A DNA stretch of 64,000 nucleotides from positions 1-64,000 of the forward strand of contig JACPVS010000009.1 in NCBI GenBank assembly GCA_016197365.1, in the 5' to 3' direction. Positions 1-8,265 of this stretch are shown here, piece after piece (the first letter of the stretch is position 1; each line of letters begins with the position of its first letter). The DNA comes from Mycolicibacterium cosmeticum. Lineage in GTDB: Bacteria > Actinomycetota > Actinomycetes > Mycobacteriales > Mycobacteriaceae. The position numbers were made by a program, and so were the translations under genes. Under the pieces are notes generated by a model. The model was not told where the DNA came from and did no database searches. It saw only the letters and a list, made by a program, of their open reading frames with translations.

Positions 1-277
1 ATCCAAATCAAAAGACACCAACAAACTGGCATCAAAAAAACAGCCACCCATCAACTCAGGAAGACGGGAATCCCCCCAAACGAGTGGCCAAAAAACAACA
101 AACAAAAACCACCAAACACACTATTGAGTTCTCAAACAACACGCCCGATCTGATCGCGCAACAATCCCGCGGCTAAAAGCCGCGGTCCGTAGTGCGGGCA
201 GTGAGGAACTCCCCGGTTAAGGGAATCTCTCTCGGATTTGGTCTTCGCTCTCCGGCCGAGGCCGTGTCGCTCTGACT
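1..277 (-). other. pre-16S rRNA leader of rrnB (partial, 16S gene lies beyond the window)
   Basis: This gene-free stretch is AT-richer than the rest and reads on the minus strand as a typical mycobacterial rRNA leader. It contains an 8-bp hairpin (arms CCGCGGCT and AGCCGCGG, 167-185), then the sequence AGAACTCAATAG (121-132), which I recall as the boxC element bound by NusA in the M. tuberculosis rrn leader, and a T/G-rich run before the expected 16S start. These elements normally support antitermination and RNase III processing. No open reading frame here looks real. Confidence 0.65.
121..132 (-). promoter_or_regulatory. boxC-like NusA-binding element in rrn leader
   Basis: Minus-strand sequence AGAACTCAATAG matches the RNA crystallised with M. 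tuberculosis NusA (from memory). It lies between the leader hairpin and the expected 16S gene. Confidence 0.6.
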
Positions 278-283
278 TGCAAT

Positions 284-312
284 AAGTTACGGCAGGGCTA
301 ACAGCGAGTCAA
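284..312 (-). promoter_or_regulatory. rrnB promoter (-35/-10) just downstream of tyrS
   Basis: On the minus strand a -35 TTGACT (307-312) is separated by exactly 17 bases from a -10 TAACTT (284-289), which fits the mycobacterial TANNNT pattern. Transcription would start near 277 and run out of the window to the left. The promoter lies immediately after the tyrS stop codon, which is where the second rRNA operon of fast-growing mycobacteria sits. The rRNA genes themselves are outside the window, so the assignment rests on position, promoter quality and the leader motifs downstream. Confidence 0.75.
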
Positions 313-329
313 ATCGCCTGGTCAGAGGT

Positions 330-1631
330 CTATTTGCGCTGGTCAGCGCTGGTGACGCGACGGACCCCCGCGATGTGGCGCTTGCCACGCCGCAACACCA
401 GCCACTGGTCTCGCAGAAAGTCCGTCGACTGTGGTATCCATTCGCCGCTTTCCACGCGTGCGTTATTGACGTAGACGCCGCCTTCGGCGAGTGCCCGCTT
501 CGCTTCCCCACGACTCTTGGACAGTCCGGTCGCCACCAGGAGGTCCGTGATCGCGTCCGGGTCGCCCGGCGCCAACTCCGCGACCTGACCATTACTGGCC
601 TCGGTCAATGCCGCAGCGAGGGTCGATTCGTCCAGGTCAGCGAGTTCCGCGCGTCCGAAGAGCGCCTGACTGGCCAGTTCCACGGCATCGGTGGCGGCCT
701 GTCCGTGCACCAATGTGGTGAGTTCGCGCGCCAGCCGGCGCTGCGCGGCGCGTTCGTGTGGCCGCTCCTCGGTGGCCTGCTGCAATCCGCCCAGTTCCTC
801 GGCATCCAGGAAGGTGAACCAGCGCAGGTAGCCCACGACGTCGGCGTCTCCGGTGTTCACGAAGTACTGGTACCAGGCATACGGCGACGTCAGCTCGGGG
901 TCGAGCCACAGATTGCCGCCGCCGGTCGACTTCCCGAACTTCTTGCCCTCGGAGTCCGTGACCAGGGGTGTCGTCATCGCGTGCACGCTCGCGCCGGACG
1001 TCTGCCGGACCAGCCGGGCCCCGGCGACGATGTTTCCCCACTGGTCGGAGCCACCGATCTGCAACGCGCAGCCGTGTCGTCGATGCAGCTCAACGTAGTC
1101 GTTGGCCTGCAGCAGCATGTAGCTGAACTCCGTGTAGGAGATGCCGTCGCCCTCCAGGCGGCGCCGCACCGTCTCGCGGTCGAGCATCACGTTCACCGAG
1201 AAGTACTTGCCGATATCGCGCAGGAATTCGATCGCCGACAGTTGCCCGGTCCAGGACAGGTTGTTCTCCACGATGGCGCCTGTCGGCGTGCCGTCGAACT
1301 CGACGAATCGCTCGAGTTGGCCTCGGATCCGGTCCGCCCAGTCGGCGACGGTATCGGCGGTGTTCAGCGTCCGCTCCCCTGTCTCCCGGGGATCGCCGAT
1401 CATGCCGGTCGCGCCGCCTGCCAGCACAATCGGCCGGTGGCCGGCCTGCTGGAACCGCCGCAGAGTCAGCAGCGGCACCAAGTGACCGGCATGCAGGCTG
1501 GGCGCGGTCGGGTCGAATCCCGAATAGACCGTCATGGGGCCGGTGGCGAGATCCGCCGCCAGCGTTTCCCGGTCGGTCGACTGCGCGATCAGGCCGCGCC
1601 ATTCCAGTTCTTCGAGGATGCCCGTGCTCAC
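330..1631 (-). CDS. tyrS: Tyrosyl-tRNA synthetase
   Basis: This cytoplasmic class I aminoacyl-tRNA synthetase charges tRNA-Tyr with tyrosine. The 433-residue length is normal for the bacterial enzyme. The HIGH-type motif is HAGH at residues 47-50 and the KMSKS-type loop is KFGKS at 231-235. The tyrosine/ATP pocket motif [14 protein letters not shown] lies near 166-179, and the C-terminal 65 residues form an S4-type RNA-binding domain ([15 protein letters not shown]). The start is an ATG. The gene is followed 18 bases later by the rrnB -35 box, so tyrS readthrough could enter the rRNA operon. mpg lies upstream on the same strand, 27 bases away. Confidence 0.97.
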   Translation of the reverse strand: MSTGILEELEWRGLIAQSTDRETLAADLATGPMTVYSGFDPTAPSLHAGHLVPLLTLRRFQQAGHRPIVLAGGATGMIGDPRETGERTLNTADTVADWADRIRGQLERFVEFDGTPTGAIVENNLSWTGQLSAIEFLRDIGKYFSVNVMLDRETVRRRLEGDGISYTEFSYMLLQANDYVELHRRHGCALQIGGSDQWGNIVAGARLVRQTSGASVHAMTTPLVTDSEGKKFGKSTGGGNLWLDPELTSPYAWYQYFVNTGDADVVGYLRWFTFLDAEELGGLQQATEERPHERAAQRRLARELTTLVHGQAATDAVELASQALFGRAELADLDESTLAAALTEASNGQVAELAPGDPDAITDLLVATGLSKSRGEAKRALAEGGVYVNNARVESGEWIPQSTDFLRDQWLVLRRGKRHIAGVRRVTSADQRK

Positions 1632-1658
1632 GCTGTCGATCTTTACCTACTGCGCGGC

Positions 1659-2264
1659 TCAGTCGCTACCGCCCGGCACCGGAGCGCGCGGGCTGCGCCG
1701 GTACGCGGACACCTCGGGACGGCCGGGTAACCAGAATCGCCACCGCCGGTCGGCTGCGGTGCTCACCCCCACCCTCGGACCTTCCGCACCGTCGATACCT
1801 GGCTTGAGCGTGAGCCGGACCGGGCCGGCGTCATCCGCGAGGTCGATTCCGTTGTCCTCCATCAGGATTCCTAACGCCGAGCAGAGGTTGCCCGGACCAC
1901 GGGCCAGCGCCGGGTCGGGAACGGCCACTCCCCGACGACGGCGCGCTACGTCGGTCCCCTCGGTGACGACGGCCGCCCGCAACAGCACCGCCGCCGCGAA
2001 ACCCGCACTGCCACATACGACGTTGGCGCAGACATGGATGCCGTAGCTGCGGTAGGTGTACAGCCGCCCCGGCGGGCCGAACATCACCGCGTTGCGTGGC
2101 CGGCGCCCGCCGTAGGAGTGCGCGGCCGGGTCGGGCCACGACTGATCGGGCGGACCGCCGTAGGCCTCGACCTCGACGATCGTCGACACCACCCCGCGGC
2201 TCTCGAGCCGCGCGCCGAGCAGCAATTTCGCCGCGGACACCGGGTCGACCGCCAGCTCATCCAC
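1659..2264 (-). CDS. mpg: 3-methyladenine DNA glycosylase (AAG/MPG family)
   Basis: This base-excision repair enzyme removes alkylated purines from DNA. The protein carries the family motifs [35 protein letters not shown] and [10 protein letters not shown], where the EAY glutamate is the usual catalytic residue. I chose a GTG start at 2264 because the product VDELAVDPV then aligns with the N-terminus I remember for Rv1688 (about 203 residues). The frame stays open to a GTG at 2321, but that would abut the divergent ABC transporter start and overlap its promoter. The C-terminus ([10 protein letters not shown]) matches the mycobacterial family. Confidence 0.9.
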   Translation of the reverse strand: MDELAVDPVSAAKLLLGARLESRGVVSTIVEVEAYGGPPDQSWPDPAAHSYGGRRPRNAVMFGPPGRLYTYRSYGIHVCANVVCGSAGFAAAVLLRAAVVTEGTDVARRRRGVAVPDPALARGPGNLCSALGILMEDNGIDLADDAGPVRLTLKPGIDGAEGPRVGVSTAADRRWRFWLPGRPEVSAYRRSPRAPVPGGSD

Positions 2265-2285
2265 GAGATCGATTGTGCCCGGCCC

Positions 2286-2314
2286 TTGACAGCACTCCAC
2301 CTCGGGCGCACTAT
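2286..2314 (+). promoter_or_regulatory. Promoter of the ABC exporter-TetR operon, near-leaderless
   Basis: TTGACA (2286-2291), 17 bases, then CACTAT (2309-2314). Transcription would begin within a few bases of the ATG at 2322, giving an almost leaderless mRNA. It overlaps the dyad at 2313-2346. Confidence 0.5.
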
Positions 2315-2346
2315 TCATCACATGATGACTTCATCGAATGATGAAT
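2313..2346 (+). promoter_or_regulatory. Long palindrome over the ABC operon start: candidate TetR operator
   Basis: Outer arms ATTCATCA (2313-2320) and TGATGAAT (2339-2346) are a perfect inverted repeat, and an inner pair GATGA (2324-2328) / TCATC (2331-2335) shares the same centre at 2329.5. The dyad overlaps the -10 region and first codons of the ATPase gene. It is ideally placed for repression by the TetR-family product of the third gene of the operon. Binding is inferred from position and symmetry only. Confidence 0.55.
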
Positions 2347-3086
2347 TACAGCAAGGGGACCGCGACCCGGCGATCTCCATCGAGAACCTGCAGGTCGTCC
2401 GCGGCACGCGACAGGCGATCGAGAACCTGACGGTGCAGATCGCCCGCGGCACCATCACCGGCCTGCTCGGACCGTCGGGCTGCGGAAAAACCACCCTGAT
2501 GCGGGCCATGGTCGGCACGCAGATCGTCGCGTCGGGCACCGTGACCGTCCTCGGACATCCCGCCGGCTCGGCCGAACTGCGCCACCGCGTCGGTTATGTC
2601 ACCCAGGACGCCACCATCTACCGCGACCTGCGCGTCATCGACAATGCCCGGTACTTCGCCGCCCTCTACGGCTCCGACGCCCAGGCAGCCGAAGACGCGG
2701 TCGCCGCCGTCGGCCTCAGCGACCACCGAACAGCGTTGTGCGACAACCTATCCGGTGGACAACGCACCCGGGTATCGCTGGCCTGCGCGCTGGTGTCGCA
2801 CCCGGACCTGCTGGTGCTCGACGAGCCCACCGTCGGATTGGACCCGGTACTGCGGGTGGATCTGTGGGAGCAGTTCCACCAGCTGGCCCGCGCCGGAACC
2901 ACCCTGGTGGTCTCCAGCCACGTCATGGACGAAGCCGACCACTGCGGCGACCTGCTGCTCATGCGCGAAGGCCGCCTGCTCACCCACACCACCCCGACCC
3001 GATTGCGAGAGGACACAGGATGTTCGTCACTGGAGGAAGCGTTCCTGTCCGTCATCCGGCACAGCACCGCAGCCACAACAAGCTGA
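2322..3086 (+). CDS. ABC-2 type exporter, ATP-binding subunit
   Basis: This is the nucleotide-binding subunit of a drug or lipid exporter of the daunorubicin/ABC-2 type. The 254-residue protein has a Walker [10 protein letters not shown], a signature [12 protein letters not shown], a Walker [14 protein letters not shown] and the H-loop [11 protein letters not shown]. The start is ATG 2322 (or the adjacent ATG 2325), essentially at the predicted transcription start. The permease gene overlaps its 3' end by about 66 bases, and a TetR regulator follows. The order matches Rv1687c-Rv1686c-Rv1685c of M. tuberculosis as I remember it. The substrate cannot be read from the sequence. Confidence 0.9.
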   Translation: MMTSSNDELQQGDRDPAISIENLQVVRGTRQAIENLTVQIARGTITGLLGPSGCGKTTLMRAMVGTQIVASGTVTVLGHPAGSAELRHRVGYVTQDATIYRDLRVIDNARYFAALYGSDAQAAEDAVAAVGLSDHRTALCDNLSGGQRTRVSLACALVSHPDLLVLDEPTVGLDPVLRVDLWEQFHQLARAGTTLVVSSHVMDEADHCGDLLLMREGRLLTHTTPTRLREDTGCSSLEEAFLSVIRHSTAATTS

Positions 3087-3838
3087 GCCCGCGGGCGTAC
3101 CTGGCCACCACCGGCCGCATCCTGCGCCAATTGGCAGGTGATCACCGCAGCGTGGCGATGATCGTCCTGGTGCCCACTCTGATCATCACGTTGATGTACT
3201 TCATGTTCGATAACGTGCCGCACCGCCCAGGCACACCATCGCCGTTCAACAACGCCTGCCTGATCATGCTCGGCGTGTTTCCGCTGATCGTGATGTTCCT
3301 GATCACCTCGATCACGATGCAACGTGAACGGGTGTCGGGCACGCTCGAGCGGATCCTCACCACCCCGCTGCGCCGGTTCGACCTGCTCGCCGCCTACGGG
3401 ACGGCGTTCTCGATCGCCGCAGCCATCCAGGCCACCCTCGCCTGTGTCGTCGCGTTCTGGTTTCTCGGCTTCGACACCGCGGGCAGCCCGGTGCTGGTGT
3501 TCGTGATCGCGATCGTCAACGCCGTGCTGGGGGTCGGTCTGGGGCTGTTGTGCAGTGCCTTCGCACGGACCGAGTTTCAGGCGGTGCAGTTCATGCCGGT
3601 GGTGATCGCCCCGCAGTTGCTGTTGTGCGGCATCATCGTGCCCCGCGAAGTGTTGCCCGAGTGGCTGCAATGGATCAGCAACGTGCTGCCGGCCAGCTAC
3701 GCTCTGGAAGCACTGCAGCAGGTCGGCGCGTACACCGAGCTCACGGCGGTCGCCGCCCGGGACATCGCGGCGGTGATCGGTTTCGCGGTCCTGGCGATGG
3801 CGCTGGCCGCCGCGACTCTGCGCCGTCGCACGCCGTGA
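3020..3838 (+). CDS. ABC-2 type exporter, membrane subunit
   Basis: This 272-residue integral membrane protein is the permease partner of the preceding ATPase. It shows about six hydrophobic segments, starting with SVAMIVLVPTLIITLMYFMF and including LIMLGVFPLIVMFLITSI and the C-terminal VIGFAVLAMALAAATL. The loop TMQRERVSGTLERILTTPLRR is characteristic of ABC2-membrane exporters. ATG 3020 is preceded by GAGAGG at good spacing and places the start inside the ATPase gene, indicating translational coupling. The cargo is unknown. Confidence 0.87.
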   Translation: MFVTGGSVPVRHPAQHRSHNKLSPRAYLATTGRILRQLAGDHRSVAMIVLVPTLIITLMYFMFDNVPHRPGTPSPFNNACLIMLGVFPLIVMFLITSITMQRERVSGTLERILTTPLRRFDLLAAYGTAFSIAAAIQATLACVVAFWFLGFDTAGSPVLVFVIAIVNAVLGVGLGLLCSAFARTEFQAVQFMPVVIAPQLLLCGIIVPREVLPEWLQWISNVLPASYALEALQQVGAYTELTAVAARDIAAVIGFAVLAMALAAATLRRRTP

Positions 3839-3867
3839 GGACAGACCCGTAGGCCGAGAAGGACCCA

Positions 3868-4485
3868 GTGACCACCAACAGAACCGAGCGCAAACGACCC
3901 GGACGTCCCCCCGGAGCGTCTGACACCCGCGAGCGGATCCTGGAAAGCGCACGGGAACTGTTCTCCCGCAACGGCTTCGACAAGACCTCGATTCGCGCCA
4001 TCGCCACCGCCGCCGGTGTGGACGGTGCGCTGGTGCATCACTACTACGGAACCAAACAGCAGTTGTTCGCCGCCGCCATCCACATCCCGATCGACCCGAT
4101 GCAGGTGATCGGGCCACTGCGGGAGACGCCGGTGGAGGAGATCGGCCTGATGCTGCCGTCGCTGCTGCTGCCACTCTGGGATTCCGAGCTCGGCAAGGGT
4201 TTCATCGCCACCTTGCGCTCGCTGATCGGTGGCGCCGACGTCACCCTGGTGCGGTCGTTCCTGCAGGAGGTGATCACCGTCGAGGTCGGATCGCGGGTGG
4301 ACAATCCACCCGGCTCCGGCCCGATCCGCGTCCAGTTCGTGGCGTCCCAACTGGTGGGTGTGGTGGTGGCCCGCTACATCCTGGAACTGGAGCCGTTCGC
4401 GTCGCTGCCGCCGGAGTCGATCGCCAAGACGATCGCGCCGAATCTGCAGCGCTACCTCACTGGGGAGTTGCCGAGCCTGAGCTGA
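3868..4485 (+). CDS. TetR/AcrR-family transcriptional regulator
   Basis: This 205-residue repressor has a canonical N-terminal helix-turn-helix (TRERILESARELFSRNGF followed by TSIRAIATAAGVDGALVHHYYG) and a longer ligand-binding C-terminal domain (TetR_C type). GTG 3868 is preceded by AAGGA. It is the third gene of the ABC exporter operon, so it probably represses the operon through the palindrome at 2313-2346 and is relieved by an exporter substrate. Its 3' end overlaps the convergent Trm112-like gene by 29 bases. Confidence 0.9.
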   Translation: MTTNRTERKRPGRPPGASDTRERILESARELFSRNGFDKTSIRAIATAAGVDGALVHHYYGTKQQLFAAAIHIPIDPMQVIGPLRETPVEEIGLMLPSLLLPLWDSELGKGFIATLRSLIGGADVTLVRSFLQEVITVEVGSRVDNPPGSGPIRVQFVASQLVGVVVARYILELEPFASLPPESIAKTIAPNLQRYLTGELPSLS

Positions 4486-4672
4486 TCAGCCGTTCGTGCT
4501 CGGCGTCCTCGGTCACCGCGACAGCCTCGTCGATCAGCAGCACGGGAATGTCCTCGACGATCCGATACGCCCGGCGCAGTCGCGGGTTGTACAGGCACTC
4601 GCCGGCGACGTACAGCAGCGGGCCACGGTCCTCGGGACAGACCAGGATGCTCAGAAGTTTCGAATCGACCAC
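4457..4672 (-). CDS. Trm112-like small protein with degenerate zinc site
   Basis: This 71-residue protein belongs to the Trm112/YcaR-like family (LLSILVCPEDRGPLLYV, then AYRIVEDIPVLLIDEA), whose members are small zinc-binding partner proteins. Here the usual CPxC pair reads CPED and the second cysteine pair is replaced by ECLYNP, so a normal four-cysteine zinc site cannot form. The start is GTG 4672. Its position between the TetR gene and the secreted-protein gene corresponds to Rv1684 as remembered. Its partner is unknown. Confidence 0.75.
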   Translation of the reverse strand: MVDSKLLSILVCPEDRGPLLYVAGECLYNPRLRRAYRIVEDIPVLLIDEAVAVTEDAEHERLISSGSATPQ

Positions 4673-4681
4673 GACCGCAGG

Positions 4682-5101
4682 CTATCCGCCCGGGTTGATG
4701 AAGAAGCCACCGAGGATGCCGTCGTCGTTCTGGGTGTTGATGCCGATGGTCGCCGGGTTGGACGGCTTCTGCATCCGCGCCTGCGTCTTGCGCTGGAAGT
4801 CGACGGTGGACTTCAGCGCGCTGACCAGCGGTCCCTGATTGGGCCGCTTGTCCAGACCGTCTTTGAGGTCCGCGTAGTTGCCCCGCGACGGCATGAAGCC
4901 CAGGGCCCTCAGCTTGAGCGCGTCGTGGATCAACGTGGAGACCTGCCCGCCGCCGGAGCCGGTGTCGTACTCACCGGCGATGTCGTCGAGCACATCGGCG
5001 CCGGCGATACCCGATCCGAAGGCCGCCATCAGGCCGGTCGCCACGGCGACGCCTGCGACTGCACGGCGCCATCCGGTGGTGCGCGTCAGCTCCGCTGCCA
5101 T
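4682..5101 (-). CDS. Small secreted protein of unknown function
   Basis: ATG 5101 has a good ribosome site (GGAGGA) and gives a 139-residue precursor. The N-terminus (TGWRRAVAGVAVATGL, then a small-residue stretch ending AGA before DVLDD) is a Sec signal peptide with probable cleavage after AGA. The mature part of about 105 residues has no motif that I recognise and no cysteine. It ends nine bases before the start of the Trm112-like gene and follows the large synthetase fusion on the same strand. Confidence 0.75.
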   Translation of the reverse strand: MAAELTRTTGWRRAVAGVAVATGLMAAFGSGIAGADVLDDIAGEYDTGSGGGQVSTLIHDALKLRALGFMPSRGNYADLKDGLDKRPNQGPLVSALKSTVDFQRKTQARMQKPSNPATIGINTQNDDGILGGFFINPGG

Positions 5102-5165
5102 AAGTCCTCCACTGCGTTTCGACGTCTCGGGGAGCCTAACAGCGTCGCCGGTACCGGGCGCGGGG

Positions 5166-8135
5166 TCACAGATCCCCGAACTCGGCACGCACCGCCGCCG
5201 TCAAGCGCTTGTACTGACTCGTATCGGCATCGAAATACCAGGCGTTACGCGACGTCTTCGGGATCCCCGCCGCACGCAGAGGGCCGACCAGCGGCCGGTA
5301 CGACGCACTCAGAGTCATCTGCGGCACCACGTACACGATGTCCGGGCTGGCCCCGACGGGCAGCGCCGCCAGCGCCTCGGAGAGTTCCGCGCTCGGCACG
5401 CTGCCCCCCGGGCGCAGCGTCACCGCGGTCACCGCCACGGTGCGGTCCTGCACTTTCAGTCGGTAGGTGACCGACAGGTCGACCGAGCCCACCTGGCTGA
5501 CCGCGTCGTTGACCGCGGCGGTGAAGACGGGTCCACGCTCGGTGCGGATCACCGCGCTGCGGTTGTCGACGAGCCAGTAGTCACCGTCCTCGTCTCGGCG
5601 GAACAGTGATTCGGTGGACACCCAGGTGTCCGCCGGCGCGAACACGCCCCGCTTGACCGACGCGGTCGGGTCGACCGGGCCGCGCGGCTGCGCGAGCAGC
5701 ACGCCCACCTCGTTGGGCTGCGCGAGCCGCACGAACCCGTGCTCGTCCTCGAGGATCAGGTCGTCGACGGCGTCGTAAGCGGCCAGCTGCACCCGTCCGC
5801 CGCCGGGCAGGGGCCTGCCCTTGCTGCCGAACTTGACGCCCGACACGTTGGCCAGCACGGCCTGGCCGTCGGTGGTGGCGAAGAACTCCACGACATGCGC
5901 CGGGTCGAACACCTCGACCACCCGACGCCACAGCCCCGTCGGCATACCGGATCCGATGAACAGCCGCACCGGGTGATTACCGGACAGCGCGAACGACGGA
6001 TCGTCGATGACCTCGCCCAGCATCGCCCAGGTGTAGGACACCACGGTCACGCCGTACTGCCGGATCTCGTGCAGGAAGCGGTCCGGCGTCAGTCCCCGGG
6101 ACAGCGCGATGCGCGCCCCTCCGACGACCGCACCGCCGAGGCTGACGAGCAGGCCCGACTGGTGGTGCAGCGGGGTGAGGCAGTAGACGGTGTCGCGGTT
6201 GCCCAGGTTGGCCGCCGAGGCTGTGCCGAACGCCGACAGGGCCCACCGGAAGTTGGTGATCTGGCGGGCAACCAACTCGCCACCGGCGCTGGCGAACGCC
6301 ACGTAGGCCAGATCCCTCGCGAAGCCGGGGTTGGGCCGGTACCAGCCGGGCAGGATGACCCTGTCGGGATCGATCTTCTCCATGTCGATGATGTCGGCGG
6401 TGTCGTCAGGCAGGTCCAGGTCGCGCGATTCGCCGCCACCGAGCACCAGCACCCGGATGCCCAGGCCGCCCGCCACCTCGAGATTGCCGGGGTCGGCGAG
6501 CACATCGGAGATCCCCCCGATACGGACCACTTCGGCCAGGTCGGCGTCGGGCGGGATCAACACCGCCACCGCACCGAGGCGCGACAGGGCGGCAATGGCC
6601 ACCAGCGCGCTGGGACGGGTGTCCATCAGCACACCGACCCGCACGCCCTGGCGGATCCCGACCTCGATGAGGCCGCGCACCACGTTGTTGACGCGGCGGT
6701 CCACCGCCTCATAGGTGTGCACGCGCCCGTCGAACAACAGGAACTCGCCGCCCGGGTTGTTCTCGGCCTGCTCGGACATGATGCGGCCCAACGAGATCCG
6801 GGTGTGGTCGTTGACCTGACCGAGCCGGGCCAGCCGGGGCAGCGTGCGTGCGGTCTCGACGACCAGCGTGCGCGCCGACTTCTGCGTCGCGACCACGACG
6901 TCCGCGGCTGTACGGGCCAGCCCGAAGGCCACCTCGGTGGCCGCCGCCGTGCCCGCGGCCACCCGGGAGGCCAGCGGGACCCCACTGTCGGTGACGGTAG
7001 CCGGGGACTTGCTGGCCATCGGTACCACGTCGTCGGGCAGTGGGCCGTCGCCATCGCGCCACTTGATCCAGCCGGCGACCGTCGGCCACGACTGGGTGGC
7101 CGCCTTCGAACCGACGACCAGACCGAAATGCCCTGTCCTGATCAGGTATTCGTAGACATCAGCCTTCGGCGCCGCACTCTTGATACCGCGCACCGAAGCC
7201 GGCTGGCCGATGTCGTCGACCTCGCCGATGACCGCCAGCACCGGGCAGTCGATGTCGGCGAGGGTCACCAGATCGCCGTGCACGGAGAACCCGCCGGACA
7301 TCATCCGGTTGTGCGCGATGAACTGCTTGAGCAGTTCGGAGATCGCCGGCCCGGACCAGGCGATCCAGCCCTCCGAGTCCAGGAAGCGGCGCTGCTGCTC
7401 GCGGGGCAGCAACGCCTCACGGTCGTGCAGCTGACGCAGGAAGTCCAGTCGGGCCTGCGCGGTCTTCAGTGGGTCCAACATCTGAAAACCCGTACGCGCC
7501 AACCAACCTGGGATGTCGATACGCGAGAACACGTGATCGGCCATGAAATTCGCGGCGACGGCTCCCATGTTCGGCGGGATGCCCATCGGCAGCGCGGCCA
7601 GGGTGTCCACCGGCGCGCCGAACGTGATGATGCTGGCCAGGTCCTTGGCGCGCCGGTAGGCCGCGGTCTGGTAGCAGAACATGCCGCCCTGCGAGTAGCC
7701 GATCAGGTGGACGTCACGCCCGGTGACGCGCTTGACGGTGCTGATGGCCTCGTTCAGTGCCACCACATGGTCGGCGAGATTACGTTGCATCCCGCCCTCG
7801 ATCTTGTCGGGCGAACCGAAGTCGATGACCCACGGGTCGAGACCCGAGGCGTGCAGGATGCCCGCCGCGCCGTCCACCCGGGTCACATCCCACATGTCGG
7901 CCGACATCATCATCGGGTGCACCATGAGTGCCGGCGCACCGGGCGCCGCCGCACCCGGGCGGGTGTCGGGTGGGAAGTAGCGCCGCAGCTTGTACATCGG
8001 GACGCTCTCGATGATCTGGAACGGCGACGGGACGGCGCCGGTCTCCAGCCCGCCGTAGCGAAGCACCTCGATCCCGTTCTGCGCGGTGGCCAGAAATCGG
8101 CCTACCGGCCCGGTGATCATCGAGAAATCGACCAA
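5166..8135 (-). CDS. Bifunctional alpha/beta hydrolase (PHA-synthase-like)-acyl-CoA synthetase fusion
   Basis: This 989-residue protein resembles Rv1683 in length and order. Residues about 60-360 form an alpha/beta hydrolase of the PhaC-like type with nucleophile motif GYSQGG and a late HFGLV histidine. Residues about 450-985 form an AMP-binding acyl-CoA synthetase domain. The usual T/S-rich phosphate loop (TSGTTGxPKG) reads VAFASAGGELVARQITN, so the adenylation site is atypical. The start is TTG 8135 behind GGGGAG, with ATG 8120 as an alternative. A role in lipid storage or acyl transfer is likely but not provable here. Confidence 0.85.
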   Translation of the reverse strand: MVDFSMITGPVGRFLATAQNGIEVLRYGGLETGAVPSPFQIIESVPMYKLRRYFPPDTRPGAAAPGAPALMVHPMMMSADMWDVTRVDGAAGILHASGLDPWVIDFGSPDKIEGGMQRNLADHVVALNEAISTVKRVTGRDVHLIGYSQGGMFCYQTAAYRRAKDLASIITFGAPVDTLAALPMGIPPNMGAVAANFMADHVFSRIDIPGWLARTGFQMLDPLKTAQARLDFLRQLHDREALLPREQQRRFLDSEGWIAWSGPAISELLKQFIAHNRMMSGGFSVHGDLVTLADIDCPVLAVIGEVDDIGQPASVRGIKSAAPKADVYEYLIRTGHFGLVVGSKAATQSWPTVAGWIKWRDGDGPLPDDVVPMASKSPATVTDSGVPLASRVAAGTAAATEVAFGLARTAADVVVATQKSARTLVVETARTLPRLARLGQVNDHTRISLGRIMSEQAENNPGGEFLLFDGRVHTYEAVDRRVNNVVRGLIEVGIRQGVRVGVLMDTRPSALVAIAALSRLGAVAVLIPPDADLAEVVRIGGISDVLADPGNLEVAGGLGIRVLVLGGGESRDLDLPDDTADIIDMEKIDPDRVILPGWYRPNPGFARDLAYVAFASAGGELVARQITNFRWALSAFGTASAANLGNRDTVYCLTPLHHQSGLLVSLGGAVVGGARIALSRGLTPDRFLHEIRQYGVTVVSYTWAMLGEVIDDPSFALSGNHPVRLFIGSGMPTGLWRRVVEVFDPAHVVEFFATTDGQAVLANVSGVKFGSKGRPLPGGGRVQLAAYDAVDDLILEDEHGFVRLAQPNEVGVLLAQPRGPVDPTASVKRGVFAPADTWVSTESLFRRDEDGDYWLVDNRSAVIRTERGPVFTAAVNDAVSQVGSVDLSVTYRLKVQDRTVAVTAVTLRPGGSVPSAELSEALAALPVGASPDIVYVVPQMTLSASYRPLVGPLRAAGIPKTSRNAWYFDADTSQYKRLTAAVRAEFGDL

Positions 8136-8265
8136 CGCCCGCTCCCCTACGTCTTAAGGTTCAATCCCCCGATTGCCCCGACATCATGGCATAGCAACAT
8201 CAATCGGCCGCCTTGAATGTCCTCGGTGAATGGACGTCACGAAGTCCGCCTAGCCTTAAGGGGAC

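Noticed and set aside
1..330. Short open frame at 287-592 and other small frames in the rrn leader
   Set aside because: They lack ribosome sites, overlap the promoter and have no protein-like composition.
375..1730. Long open frame opposite tyrS
   Set aside because: It is an antisense shadow of a clear synthetase gene in high-GC DNA, and its translation has no recognisable protein features.
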